A DNA stretch of 64,000 bases, taken from positions 457,867,892-457,931,891 of the forward strand of contig OY856186.1 of the NCBI GenBank assembly GCA_963693315.1, in the 5' to 3' direction. The DNA is from Diogma glabrata. Lineage: Eukaryota; Arthropoda; Insecta; Diptera; Cylindrotomidae. Below the pieces are notes generated by a model that saw only the letters and a program-made list of their open reading frames with translations, made no database searches and was not told where the DNA came from. The stretch's first letter is position 1. Each line of letters begins with the position of its first letter. Shown here piece by piece: positions 47,301 to 59,040 of this stretch. The translations under genes and the position numbers were made by a program.

Positions 47301-47493
47301 CAGTCATCGTTGCCTGAGTTTTGCTTAATAATTTTATATATGTATTATGTATATGTACATATTATTTTATTTAAGAATAATTTTTCCCTAGAATTTTTTT
47401 CCTTTTCATTTATGTTTTTTTTTTGAAAATTTTAAAACCGTACTATAGTGAAACCGGACTAATCGAAGCCGTACTATGCGAGGTATTCCTGTA

Positions 47494-47699
47494 TTTATTT
47501 TTAATTTTATAATAATATAAGCTTCCTTATAGTAACAATTTGAATTTGATTTTTTATTTTATAGAATATCGATTTCGACTTACGTCATCCTCAGTTCTTA
47601 AATTATTATTACAATATTTGCTTAAACTATTACTTATATACTATTTCAACTGCTATTTTTTATTATTATGTCATATATTTTTTGTTAGTTTTAGTGTTG
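47494..47699 (-). repeat. Penelope pseudo-LTR, copy 2 (continues at 43297-43332)
   Basis: Aligns with 50160-50370: AGCTTCCTTATAGTAACAAT, the ATAGAATATCGATTTCGACT block and CTATTTCAACTGCTATTTTT are shared. It is split by the Tigger element. Confidence 0.85.
47562..47602 (-). ncRNA. Hammerhead-ribozyme-like motif in pseudo-LTR (copy 2)
   Basis: On the minus strand AGAA-CTGAGGA-T-GAC-GTAA-GTC-GAA-ATC-GAT-A-TTCT: a CUGANGA box, a 3-bp stem II with GUAA loop, GAA, a 3-bp stem III, the cleavage-site A and a 4-bp stem I. All three stems can form; the extra U before stem II is a deviation. Hammerheads in Penelope pseudo-LTRs have been reported. Function not shown. Confidence 0.45.
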
Positions 47700-47786
47700 A
47701 TTTTATCATTTAAAATGTTGTTATTGTTTTTATGTTTATATATTTCTATTTCTTCTAATCTATCTGGATGTTGTTCTTTTCTTTTT

Positions 47787-49748
47787 TTATGTAATATGGT
47801 TAGATGTGTTGATATTGGTGTATTTGTGTTTTTCTATTTTTAAATGTTGGGCATATCTGGATTTTGGATCGCTTCTGTTAATTTCACTGGTGTGCTCAAT
47901 AAATCTTTTTGTGAAGTACCGCCCCGTCTGACCTATATAAAATTTACTGCAGTCGTCACAGGTAAGTTTATAAACACCTGTGTCTAAGGTTTGGGTTTTT
48001 TTGGTTTTTAGGTAATTTTCTATTTGATTTTTGTTTTTGTAAGCTGCAATATATCCATATTTTTTTAAAGTTTTTTGCATTATTTTGAAAGTTGTTTTAT
48101 TGTATGTTATGCCTACGTATTTTTTGCCTGCTAAGTTTTCTTCATTCTTCAATGTTGTTAGGGTTTGCAAAATTTTCTTGTTTTTATGTTTTCTATTTAA
48201 TGTGTCAATTATTTCGTTTTTATATCCGTTTTTACTGGCTATGTATTTTATGTTGTTTAATTCGTCTTGATAATTTTCTGCTTTCATTGGTATATTGTTC
48301 AATCTATTGATCATGTGGTTGTATGCAGCTAGTTTATGTTGGTATGGATGATGTGATTTAATATTTATTGTTTGATTCGTTTGGGTTGGTTTTCGGAATA
48401 TTTTGGATGTGTGTTTTGAATCTACATTTTTGATTGATAAATCCAAAAAATTTATTGTGTTATTTTCTTCATTTTCTAACGTGAATTGAATGGAAGGTTC
48501 TATGCTGTTTATGTATTGGTGTAATAGATTAAGCTGTCTATTCGTTCCTTTGAATAATAAAATTATATCATCAACGTAGCGATACCAATAAATGATTTTT
48601 TCTTTGTGTGGAATTAAGTTATTATGTATATATTTTGTTTCAAAATCGTTGAGATATATTTCGGCTAAAGTTCCAGATAGTGGGCTTCCCATAGGTAATC
48701 CTTCTGTTTGTTGATAATACTCATTGTTATGTGTGAAATAGTTTTGTTTTGTTATTTCGGTTATTATATTTATTATTTCTTGTGTATCTGTTGGGTTTAA
48801 ACCATTTTTTATTAACATATTTTTTGTTATATTTATTGTATCTTTTATTGGTATGTTGGAATACATGTTGGTTATATCAAACGATGCTAATTTTGCGTTG
48901 TGAGGTATTATTATTGATTCTATTCTATTGATTAATTCCGTGTTATTTTTTACTGAATAACTGTTATCAAATTTTATGTGATATTTCAATAGTTTGTTTA
49001 TGTACTTCGCTATTCTGTATGTTGGTGCTGTGGTGAAATTAATTAATGGTCTTATCGGTGTATCTGGTTTGTGTATTTTTGTTAATCCTCTTATACTTGG
49101 TGCTGTTCGTTTTATCATTTTGTTATACCTTATGTTCTTATCACTTAATATGTTGATAGATTTTTTGATGATAGTTTTTATTTGTGCATTGAATTCATTC
49201 GTTGGATCTTTACTTAATTTTTCGATGTTGTTATTAGTGATGTATTCATCTATCTTATTGTAGTAGTCTGTAGTTTTTAAGATGACTAATGTATTCCCTT
49301 TATCTGCTTTGGTTATTGTGGCATAGTTTTGTTAGATCTTGTTTTGTATAATGCGTATTGTTTTTATTTCTTTTTTGTTGTTGGTTTTTGAATTGTTTAA
49401 GTTGTTATTTTTTACTGATATTTCATTAACTATTATTGATCTGATTTCATTTTGGTGGTGAATGTTAGTTTTCAATATTGAATTTTCTATTTCTAACAGA
49501 TTTTCATTTATTTCTTTTGTTGTGTTGTTTGGTTGTATGCCGTATTTCAATCCTTTTTCCAATAATTGAGTTTCTTGATTGCTAAATGGTATTTCAGTGT
49601 AATTTTCTATTTTATTGTTATATTGTGGCAGTCTATATTGATTTATTATGTTATTATGATGAGTTTCCATTTTTATTAGTTTTGATTCTTTTAACTTCTT
49701 TAATTTCAATTTTATGTTTTCACTTTTCTTTTTTATCGTGCTTTCCAT
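47787..49748 (-). pseudogene. Penelope-like reverse transcriptase with GIY-YIG endonuclease
   Basis: One frame of 654 codons broken only by a TAA at 49332-49334, then by a frameshift near 47806. Penelope retroelements copy RNA at a nick made by their own GIY-YIG nuclease. RT: ADKGNTLVIL at about 49300 (motif RT1), IRGLTKIHKPDTPIRPLINF, LASFDITNMYSNIP (first catalytic aspartate), EGLPMGSPLSGTLAEIYLND, the catalytic YVDD in WYRYVDDIILLF, INFLDLSI. Nuclease: GVYKLTCDDCSKFYIGQTGR with the GIY-YIG core. After the late frameshift the frame continues with THLTILHKKRK and LEEIEIYKHK. The N-terminal part is Lys/Asn-rich. Decayed remnants of the start, with stops, reach about 50090. Recently active, judging from few lesions. 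Confidence 0.88.
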
Positions 49749-50116
49749 ATATCATTCTTTACCGATTCCATTACTATTTTTTATTCTATTTGATGATATT
49801 GTTTAGATATTAGTAATTTTAGGTTGTATACTTCTTATGTTATGTAATTTATTTTTGTGTAGTTCTTGAATTTGTTTTGTTAACCATGTAGCTTCTGCTG
49901 TTTGTTTAGCTATTTGTGCGGCTTTGGATCTATTGTTGACTTTGATGTTAATATATGTAGGCATTATTCTATATCTCTTGCAGCATCGGTTGAAATGTGA
50001 ATTTAGTTTGTTTTGTTGTTAATAAATTTTCAATATTTCATTTGGTGGTGTATCACTGTATGTTTTATTATGGTTTTCCATATTATTCACTGTTTGTGTG
50101 CTTTTGTCACTTTTGA

Positions 50117-50370
50117 ATTAAAATGCAATATTTAAACATATACTTTTTAATATGTTTATTTTTAATTTTGTAAATAATTATAGAAGCTTCCTTATAGTAA
50201 CAATTTGAATTTGAATTTGATTTTTTTTTTAATTTTATAGAATATCGATTTCGACTTACGTCATCCTCAGTTCTTAAACTATTATTACAAATTTTGCTTA
50301 AACTATTACTTATATACTATTTCAACTGCTATTTTTTATTATTATGTCATATATTTTGTTAGTTTTGGTA
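50117..50370 (-). repeat. Penelope pseudo-LTR, copy 1
   Basis: Direct repeat of 43297-43332 plus 47494-47699. It lacks the Tigger insertion and so preserves the target site. Its last 80 bp are repeated in inverted form at 50370-50430. Confidence 0.85.
50237..50278 (-). ncRNA. Hammerhead-ribozyme-like motif in pseudo-LTR (copy 1)
   Basis: Identical in its core to the motif at 47562-47602, at the same place within the repeat. Two copies around the element would give a unit-length RNA if both cleaved. Same reservations. Confidence 0.45.
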
Positions 50371-50439
50371 TATAAAGTTGAAATAGTATATAAGTAATAG
50401 TTTAAGCAAAAACTGTAATAATAATTTAAGACTCGGTCG

Positions 50440-51855
50440 TTTTGGAAACACCCAGAGAAATACGCCAAATCCAGTCGTCAGAAGTTAGTATGACAGATCT
50501 TGATTTCAAAACCAAAATTGTTGAAAAAAATTTAAGAGGGTTAAGTACCAACAAAGCCTCCGGTCTAGACAACATTATTCTAAAAACATTTTCAAAAGAA
50601 CTTGCACCTACTCTTACAAAAATTTATTACAAATTCTGTAAATCTGGTATTTTCCCTTCGTGCTTGTTAGCCAATGTCTAGCCCGTCGCAAAAAAGGAAC
50701 AAATTGAACTTTGTAGCCCATCGTTGGAACAGCATACTTGATGAAGGTGGTGAAACATACGTTATCGCATTAGACAAGCATTTGATCGAATCTGGCATAC
50801 CAACCTGATCAACATTTCTGCCCACAATCCTAAGGCCTTACTTCTCACCGGCGGATACATTTCGGTATCCATCGATAACTTTTCTTCTGAGTCTAAATTA
50901 ACTAACGCTGGTTAACCCTCAGCAACGCTCAGTTTTATTCTTTACTCTAGTTTTAATTTATATCAACGAACTCTAGAAATTCACCAGTAATCCGATAAAT
51001 AGTTTTGCAGATGATAGTATACTGCAAAAACGAATAAAACCTGCCATAAATGTAAACGAGAACCTAAAAAAAGTCGATTGGGGCGACAAAAATTTAGTCA
51101 ATTTTAATTTCACCAAAACTATTAATTGTTTCCAGATCAAAGAGTTCGCAAATGATATTTCAATTAGTATGTGTGACGATCAAATAGACGAATGTGAAAG
51201 CGTTCGTCTATTGGGAGTCACAATTTCCAATGACCTACTCTAGAACGATCATATAATGGCAATTGAAAACAACCCGTCAAAAAAACTCGGCCTCCTCAAT
51301 AGATGTAAAAACTATTTCACTCCGTATCAATTACTCCACATTTATAAGTCCAATATTCGTCTTAGTATGGAGTATTGTTGTCATGTTTGGGGCGATGCAC
51401 ATGTTTCCATCCTGGCTCTTTCTGACTCTGTACAAGAGCGTGCTATACGACTTGTTGGTGATCGAAATTTAATATCAAATCCTGATTCCCTACAACACCG
51501 TCGTACAATATTTGCTGATCTAGTTGTTTTTTATAAATATAGTGACCAGCAGTGCTCGAACGAAATCAGATCCATTATTACTCAAACATATTCTTTTTCC
51601 CCGTTATACTCGCCAATCGGTTTGTGCAAACAGTCAAACTGCTGCGATTTCTCATTGTTATAGTGACAGAATGTCACTATAACTGAATCAATAGTCTCGA
51701 GACATTCAATCCACGAAAGTTTAAAAAAAGCGTGCGTCAACACTTCACCCATGTTGAACCCATGTTGTTGTGGAACCGAGGTCTTAAAAGGTATCTATGA
51801 GTTGTTGTGACACATATTGTAATTCCAATAACACAATATCACTTTTTATTAAAAA
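50440..51855 (+). pseudogene. LINE ORF2 remnant (family A)
   Basis: Plus strand. 50442-50681 encodes the RT start (VEKNLRGLSTNKASGLDNII, then CKSGIFPSC). 50690-51250 is full of stops but still shows RT-like pieces in several frames (YWESQFPMTYS-type LGVTIS region). 51256-51663 gives KKLGLLNRCKNYFTPYQLLH, MEYCCHVWGDAH, RAIRLVGDR and DSLQHRRT. The 3' end has TTGTTGTGACACATATTGTA and an A/T-rich tail, shared with the fragment at 2156-2745. It abuts the Penelope tail at 50430. Confidence 0.75.
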
Positions 51856-51869
51856 ATTCTTTAATAACG

Positions 51870-53410
51870 CCCCTCCCCCCCCCCCTAAATTTTTTAATGA
51901 CCTCCCCTAAATTTTTTTCTGTGTGCGCCACTGTTAGAGTATAGCAAAAGAAAAATGAGAGTAGAATTAATATACTCTCACATACATATTATGTACACAC
52001 ATTTTAAATCTCTTCTCTCTAGCTTTAACAGCTGCAAACTTAGAAATCACATCTTCAAAATTTCTATTTTGTGCTGCCTCATGTTGTTAATATTCCAAGA
52101 TTGTTAAGCCTCGTTTGGGTCATTGGTGCCAGCATGCAATTTTTAATTAATTTTAATTTGCTGAAACTCCTCTCACTCCAAGCCACTGATACGCAAATAG
52201 TCATAAACAACTTTAGTGCGACCATACGATTCGGGAGATATTCTTTAAAATCCCATTCCATGATCAATTTCAAAAAGTCTATAGGCCCACCCAGTTAGAA
52301 ACTGTTACATTGGCCGCTTTTAAATGCCTACTCAACCTTAGTATCTCTATGACGAGTTCTGTTTCTGATACCTCATCATAAAAAACGGTAAATTTTGATT
52401 CAGATAACTCCAACTCTTCACTGTTCGCCAAAACCCCAGTGTTTGTCAGCACAACCGTGAACAATGAAGCTACATCTTGGACTGACTTTAATCTTGTTCG
52501 GAGTTCAAAATTGAATCGGTCAAGACATTCATACATGTCCTTTTTAAGTTCAGCTCTTAGTGTCAGTCCTACATCAGGGGCCAACTCACCAGCCATTCGT
52601 TTTTTACCACGAATTCATCTTTCAATTCGAATGTCGTAGTCCTCCGATTTTTTCACAGCAAAATCTATTACCTTTTGTACAATATGACTAGATTTTTCTT
52701 CAGTATAAAGACGATGTGACTGTATTTTTATAACTAATTGATCAATATTCAAGTCTGTGCTTTGCAATACAATCCAAGCACAATTTATTCGCCTTAAAAC
52801 ATCATTCCGAAACAAAAGATAGCAAAGAAATGTAAAATCACACACAATCATAAGGTTCTGTGCAGCGCCTCTAGTGTCTACATTTTCTGGTTGATTACTT
52901 AATTTCTCAACTACAGCCACAATCCCATTAAAATTTTCATCCAATATTTTAACTGAAGCAATACGAGCATTCCGACGCGTTGTTGAGTCTTTTAAAAGTT
53001 GCTTTGCTGTGTTTAGCAAGCACTTCCCAGCGGCAAGTCGGAGCAGAAAAAAATGTAAAAATTCCACTGTTCCGAAAAATGTTACAAAAGCTACATTTTG
53101 TGCAAATGTGTATTGGTCACATAAATTAATTGAATTATCTATGAATGACCTACCAACAAATATTGGTTTGTTGTTTTTTGCTTTAATAATAACTTGCACT
53201 CCTCCATGTATACCACTCATAACAACTGCATTATCATAACCTTGGGAACGACAGTTCATAACATCTAAGTTGTCATTTTCAAGATTTTTAAGAAATTCAT
53301 CGCTTAAATCAGCTGCTTTTTTCCATGTAAAGGAAAAAATCCAAGAAATACTTCTTTGATTTCCACTTTTCTATCATCAATTTTCACATAAATCTCAAAA
53401 AATGGCGTAA
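51870..53410 (-). pseudogene. hAT transposase, ZMYM1-like, broken
   Basis: Minus strand. 52615-53259 encodes NCRSQGYDNAVVMSGIHGGV, FVGRSFIDNSINLCDQYTFA, a leucine-rich helix and IVVVEKLSNQPENVDTRGAA-type sequence. 52279-52596 continues with ELSESKFTVFYDEVSETELV, and 52079-52273 is the hAT C-terminal dimerisation domain (ALKLFMTICVSVAWSERSFS, KLKLIKNCMLAPMTQTRLNN). The upstream part at 53260-53410 (LSDEFLKNLENDNLDVM) joins 53259. It is of the zinc-finger MYM-type 1-like hAT group. Shifts separate the parts. 51870-51930 with CCCCTAAATTTTT and a C-run is probably the element's 3' end. Confidence 0.8.
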
Positions 53411-53422
53411 AGTTAGTTATAC

Positions 53423-53890
53423 AGAAAAACTCAGTGAAAATCTAAGAAACATACTTTCGAAATCTACGGATTTCAACGGTGCATACTATAATAAAAACAA
53501 CATCCAAAATTTTCTGATTAACAACAAACCCTGTCAGAAAATAATGACTAAATCCCGTGTCTACCAACGATCTCGCTCAGAGTGTCCTGCTATATATATT
53601 GGCCAAACTGGTCGTAATTTCCAAAATCGGTGTTCTGAACATTTTATTGCTCAAGTTATGTTATTCCTCCTCTACTTTTGCCAACCATTTAATTGCCGAA
53701 AACCACAATGCTTGTTTCAAGAATAACGAAAATACTAAAATTTTACACATTGAAGCACAAGCTAGATGATTTGGAGTCCTTCGAAATCCGAAAAGCCCGC
53801 TTTTTCTAAACAATGTTCTTAACAAATAAACTGATTTCAATCGTCATCCGTCATCCACATTATTATTATTAAAACTTCATAAAATATTGG
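53423..53890 (+). pseudogene. Penelope-like GIY-YIG fragment, second family
   Basis: ENLRNILSKSTDFNGAYYNK is followed by SECPAIYIGQTGRNFQNRCS (the GIY-YIG core, tyrosine pair split) and, in the next frame, FANHLIAENHNACFKN and NTKILHIEAQ. It differs from the element at 47787-49748. A GTCATCCGTCATCCAC stretch at about 53843 recalls the ribozyme-like region of the other Penelope, in the opposite orientation to the frame. Confidence 0.65.
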
Positions 53891-55389
53891 ATCGTTAATT
53901 GACGTCTGGATAACTATTGTATTGGAACTTTGAAATATTACAACGATAAACAATAATAAAGACAATATTTATATCACATCACATATCCAATACCAATCTG
54001 AAAAACGTAATTAAAAAGTTTTAGTTTGAATAATTTTTTAACAGACCTAGATAACCGAGTTCGCGTGAAACTGTTTCTGAAAGTTTTGATATAAACTTAG
54101 TCAATTATATAAAAAAACACAAATTCAAATAAAATTTATTGAAATACAATTTAAATTATGCAGTAAAAATCACTAATGTATCTTGTTTTCCATTCGATGA
54201 CTGAAACTTTACTTACACAAAGACTTAAAACTTTTATTTGAATATTCAATTTTCAATAAAGTATAATAATCTCGTGTTACACCAACGTGTACCGACTAGC
54301 GATGTACGATTAGATCTTTTGACGTGTCATCTCCAGATTTATAGAGTAAATTGTTCTTAAAAAATTTTTTCAAAATATGTTTAAGAAAACTTTTTGTTTT
54401 TAAGTGCTTACGTTTATTTACTATATAAACAACTATTATGTATAATCTATTTCATTTTAATATTCAAATTTGGTAGTTTACTACGTAATGACTTTTATTT
54501 GCTTAAAACTTTAAAAAAGACAAATAAAAATCTTAACCGATCGATCATTGGATGGTTCACATATAAATATTTTGTCACATGTTTTTATGTCAATAAACTT
54601 CATTTAAATATTTGTCAATATATAACTGATATATTTTTGAATGCTCCATCGGTATTGGAATTCTTACGTTGTGATATTTAGAATTTCAAAAATTTTAAAA
54701 ATTGTGCATACAGGTTTTATAAACAAATGTTTACAAAAATCATCTTGCATTTAAATTACTTCGGTCTGAAAGATGGTCAATTCATGAGCCAAAAGTGAAA
54801 TTTTTACCCCCACTTTTTTGACATTTCTCGACGTTTTAGGATCTACTGATTCTAAAACAGCAAAAAAAATGTATGTCTGTCTGTCTGCAGGCCGTCCGGC
54901 CGTCCGTCATTACCTACGAAATCTAGCAAACCGCTGGAGGGATTTCCAACATTTTTTTTTTCTAAAAATAAGTATACTCAAGAGACAGGTCTGAAAGGAC
55001 GCTGTGTTCGATAACTGTACCGGAAGTGTGTCAAAAATAGCAAATTTTCATATTTTTGGCTTAAAAAACGTTCATTTTAAGTGATTACGAGTAGGAACAT
55101 TGAATTTGGAGAAATCTTGATGGTAGAGATTGGTATGTGAGATCAAAAACTTGATTATTGCATTAGAAGTTTGTCAAAAAAATGTTGTCAAGTGTGTCAA
55201 AATAATGATTTTTATTTATTTGTTTACCCAATTTTTTGGAAAAAAATAAAATTAATTATTTGTATGACATGAAATTTTATTATTATTATGGCATTATAAG
55301 TTTGTCAAAAAAAATAATGTCAAGTGTGTCAAAAAATGATTTCATTTATTTTTTTAGCCAATTTTTTGAAAAAAAAAATTTAGTTGTTT
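53891..55389. other. AT-rich region, unclassified repeats
   Basis: 53891-54750 shows nothing. 54873-54912 has CTGTCTGTCTGCAGGCCGTC, and 55160-55380 contains two diverged copies of a unit with AAGTGTGTCAAAA and TTTGTCAAAAAA. These look like tails or remains of unknown interspersed repeats. Confidence 0.35.
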
Positions 55390-56240
55390 TCATGACGTAA
55401 ATGTAATTGAACATGAAATTGGACATGGAAATTTTTGAATTTGTTATAGTTTTTGAAATATTTTTGGAATTTGGAAAAAAGTTAGTATTTTTGATTTTGT
55501 AATAATTTTAGCAATATTTTTAGTATTTTGGAAAAAGTTTTAATTTTTGATTTTGTTATAATTTTTGCAATATTTTTAGAATTTTGAAAAAAAAAAAGAA
55601 TTTTTGAATTTTATATACATTTTTAGAATTTTGAAAAAAGTTTCAATTTTTGATTTTGTAAGGATTTTTGCAATATTTTTAGAATTTTGGAAAAAATTTG
55701 AATTTTTAAGAATTTTTGGAATATTATTGGTATTTAGAAAACGTTTAAATATTTGATTTTATTCTAATTTTTGGAATTTTGAAAAAGTTTCAATTTTTGA
55801 TTTATAATTTTTGCAATATTTTTAGAATTTTGAAAAAAAAAAGAATTTTTGAATTTTATATATTTTTTAGAATTTTGAAAAAAGTTTCAATTTTTTATTT
55901 TGTAAGAATTTTTGGAATATATTTAGAATTTTGAAAAATTTAAAATTTTTGATTTTATTATAATTTTTGGAATTTTGAAAAAAGTTTCAATTTTTGATTT
56001 AGCAATAATTTTATTCTAATTTTTGAAATAGTTTTGGGATTTTGAAAAAAGTTTCAATTTTTGATTTTGTTATAATTTTTGCAATATTTTTAGAATTTTG
56101 AAAAAAAAAAAAAGATTTTTTGAATTTTATATACATTTTTAGAATTTTGAAAAAAGTTTCAATTTTTGATTTTGTAAGGATTTTTGCAATATTTTTAGAA
56201 TTTTGGAAAAAATTTGAATTTTTAAGAATTTTGGAATTTT
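55390..56240. repeat. Decayed minisatellite, left part
   Basis: Tandem, imperfect units built from GAATTTTGAAAAAAGTTTCA, ATTTTTGATTTTGTAATAAT and TTTTGCAATATTTTTA, roughly 60-65 bp each. A block of about 170-200 bp repeats almost exactly within it (55580-55700, 55820-55930, 56100-56230). It continues at 58750-59040 beyond the LINE. Confidence 0.8.
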
Positions 56241-56242
56241 AT

Positions 56243-58750
56243 TTATTTAGCGTATGGATACAGTTGTACAGTGATAAAAAACAAAGTTAACAATCAATGA
56301 AACTCAAATTTCAACGTCGAGACTTTTCAGCCATTCGAGTGCATTCGGTGTTGCGTCGATAAAATCTGTTATTGGTCCTTCCTTGATAAGAGTGTAAGGG
56401 AAATTCGGAGACGATGTGACGAATTGTTTGTTTTTGTGCTCCACAATCACAAGACGGTGACGTTACTATACTCCCCATTTGTAAAAAGAATCAGCACATC
56501 TTCCATTTAATGTCCGGATTCTGTTCAATTTCACCCATAAATTACGTAGATTGTCAAAGCCATTCAATTTGATATTGGGGTCTGTTATGTCCAGTAATAA
56601 TGAATTATTAGATTTGAAAGATGTCCGCCATTCATTTTTCCATGATTCTTTTTTTGTCAAAATTACTTGCTTTGAGTTCTTCGAGCCAATACTGATCCTT
56701 GGGAGACCATTACTCAATTTCCTGAAAGAACTCTTCTAATTGGTTCGATAGACTTGGAAAAGGCGATTTGTGAGCATATTGTTGATTACTTGAGAAATTT
56801 TGAGGCATGGAATAAAATTGAGCAGCTTATATATTAGGCCTTTTCGCCAAACGGTGTCATAGGCCGCTGTTAGGTCTATGAAAATAACAGAAGTTTTTAA
56901 TTTTTTTTGGAACCCATGTTCGATATAGTTGGTTAGTGACAAAACTTGATCTGTGCAATTGCGTCCACGACGAAAACCGGCGTATTCTGGAGTTAAGACC
57001 TCATCGATTGTCGTTACAATTCGGTTGTAAATTAATCGTTTAAATAATTTGTAGCAGACACTTAGCAATGCGATTGGTCTATAACTTTCCGGATTTTCTA
57101 CTATTTTCCCTGGTTTCAACAATGCTATAATTTTCGTTTTCTTGAAAGCGTTTGGTAATATTGCAGTTTCCATTATGTTGGTGTAAAAGCGAGCAAGCCA
57201 TTTTCTGGTATTTGCTCCCAATTTTTAAGGAATTCTGGATAGAGATTATCGAAGCCAGCTGCTTTGCCCAATTTCATGTCCGATAATGAAACTATAATCT
57301 CTTCGATGGTGAAAGGGCGACAATATTCGGAAGATCTTGGTGTGTTTCGTTTCAAGTTTTTAAGATTTAACAGAACGATTTTTGAAAGTTCTTTATGTGG
57401 TTCAACTCTTGACACGTTTACTATCCTGTTCGCTATTAAATTTGGATTGATTTTTGTTTTATCAGCAAATTTCTTTTTCCCAGCACCCAATTTTCGTATT
57501 TGACTCCATGCTTTTCTACTAGAATGTGTGAAATCCATATTTTCCATAGCAGACATCCACTTTTCTTGTCGATTAGCATCTAAGGATCTTAATAGATCAT
57601 CAGCTATTTCTGGGTCTCCACTTTCTTCAAATTCATTGAAAAGTCTTTCACTTTCCTCATTCCATCCTGGAATATATTCCATACGAAAGCCTCGCGGTAT
57701 GAATTTTTTTGCAGCTGTTAGAGTAGCGCCAACGAAACGGTCGTAGTTCTTTACAACTGGTGGAATAAATCGTACAGAAGCATCTAAGTCTTTTGAAAAA
57801 CTTTGCCATGAAGCCTTTGAAAAATTCCATCTAGGTTTCGGTTTTGAATGTATATCGGGATTTGTTTTCCAGCCTCTATTACTAGTCGATGCTGAGAATG
57901 TGCGAAACCCAATAATGCTTGTCTTAAACTTAAAGCATGGATTGGTTGACCTTTAGAATTAGATGAAACGAAACATAGGGTTGTAATCTCTGCGCCATCG
58001 GCCGGATAGAAAAGTACGAATGTCTTTCACGTCGAATATGAGATGCAAGTTTTGCTGTTTAGACCAATTTACAAGTGTGATACCGTTGATGTCATCATTC
58101 TGATATTTCCATAGTGTGTGATGGCTGTTAAAGTCACCAGGCTGTGTTTGGTGGTTTATATATATTGATAATATTTGTTCCACCAATCTCAATTGTTACG
58201 ATAAAAACATCGTCTGTTGAAGAGGTTTACACTAGTTTTGCATTTTCAAAACCACATTTTCCATACGTTGCAGTTCCATACGATTTATGAAATGTTGCTC
58301 AGATAATTTCATATCTAGGCATTTCAACTCTGGTAACTAAAGTTTCATTTGATGCAATGTGTGTTGCTTGAATGACTGCAATATCTATTTTATAATCTTT
58401 TAGTTGATGCGATAAATGTTCGGATTGCGATTTGCTAGATCTTTCAATATTCAATTGATAGATTCTTGTTATCGGTTCGATTTTTCTTGTATTTTGGTTT
58501 GACATTTGATTTTGATTTTGGTGTGTCATTTCAAATCTGTTTTTCCCTCTGTAATAGCCAGGAGATCAAATAAATGATAGTTTGGCTTCGAGATGATAGA
58601 TTATTTTTGATTTTGTACCTTTTGAGCAGTCTATCCTTACAACATTCTTTAAATTTTCAATTTAAAATAATAAATTTATGAAAATATTATTTTTATCAAA
58701 AATGTTTTGCATCCGATGTCAATGGCTGCTTGATTATTTATTTTAGAAAT
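56243..58750 (-). mobile_element. LINE inserted in the minisatellite (family B)
   Basis: The LINE's 3' end (ACGCTAAATAAATAAA on the minus strand) meets the array at about 56243; its 5' region meets the array again at about 58750. The same 3' end occurs in the fragment at 63118-63735. Coding remnants are listed separately. Confidence 0.75.
56310..58529 (-). pseudogene. LINE endonuclease and reverse transcriptase (family B), broken
   Basis: 58299-58529: endonuclease start, ITRIYQLNIERSSKSQSEHL and IDIAVIQATHI. 57959-58192: GDFNSHHTLWKYQNDDINGI and SGRWRRDYNPMF. 57173-57682: linker and RT start, LSDMKLGKAAGFDNLYPEFL. 56736-57221: KTKIIALLKPGK, ESYRPIALLSVCYKLFKRLI, GFRRGRNCTDQVLSLTNYIE and FIDLTAAYDTVWRKGL with the first catalytic aspartate. 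The YxDD box is deleted at 56735. 56310-56717: LNRIRTLNGRCADSFYKWGV and the CDCG zinc-binding end. I/jockey-like with APE endonuclease. Frameshifts at 57180, 56460 and others. Confidence 0.8.
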
Positions 58751-59040
58751 ATTATTTATTTTTGGAATATTATTGGAATTTAGAAAAAGTTTAAATATCT
58801 GATTTAATTCTAATTTTTGGAATATTTTTGGAATTTTGAAAAAAGTTTCAATTTTTGATTTTGTAATAATTTTTGCAAAATTTTTAGAATTTTCGAAACA
58901 AATTTTAATCTTTGATTTTGTAATAATTTTTGGAATATTTTTAGAATTTTGAAAAAAGTTTGATTTTATTTAATTTTTACAATATTTTTGGAATTTTGAA
59001 AGAAATATGAATTTGTGATTTTGTAATATTTTCTCGAAAC
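58750..59040. repeat. Decayed minisatellite, right part
   Basis: Same units as 55390-56240 (GGAATTTTGAAAAAAGTTTC, TTTTTGATTTTGTAATAATT). It decays into unique sequence at about 59040. Confidence 0.75.

Noticed and set aside
48085..49263. Plus-strand Phe/Leu-rich frames resembling membrane proteins
   Set aside because: They are antisense to the Penelope RT ORF; their hydrophobicity follows from the A-rich codons of the real strand.
54873..54912. CTGTCTGTCTG and GGCCGTCCGGCCGTCC as a possible CRISPR-like or regulatory array
   Set aside because: Only a few short tandem units without spacers, inside an insect-type repeat region; a simple tail repeat explains it.
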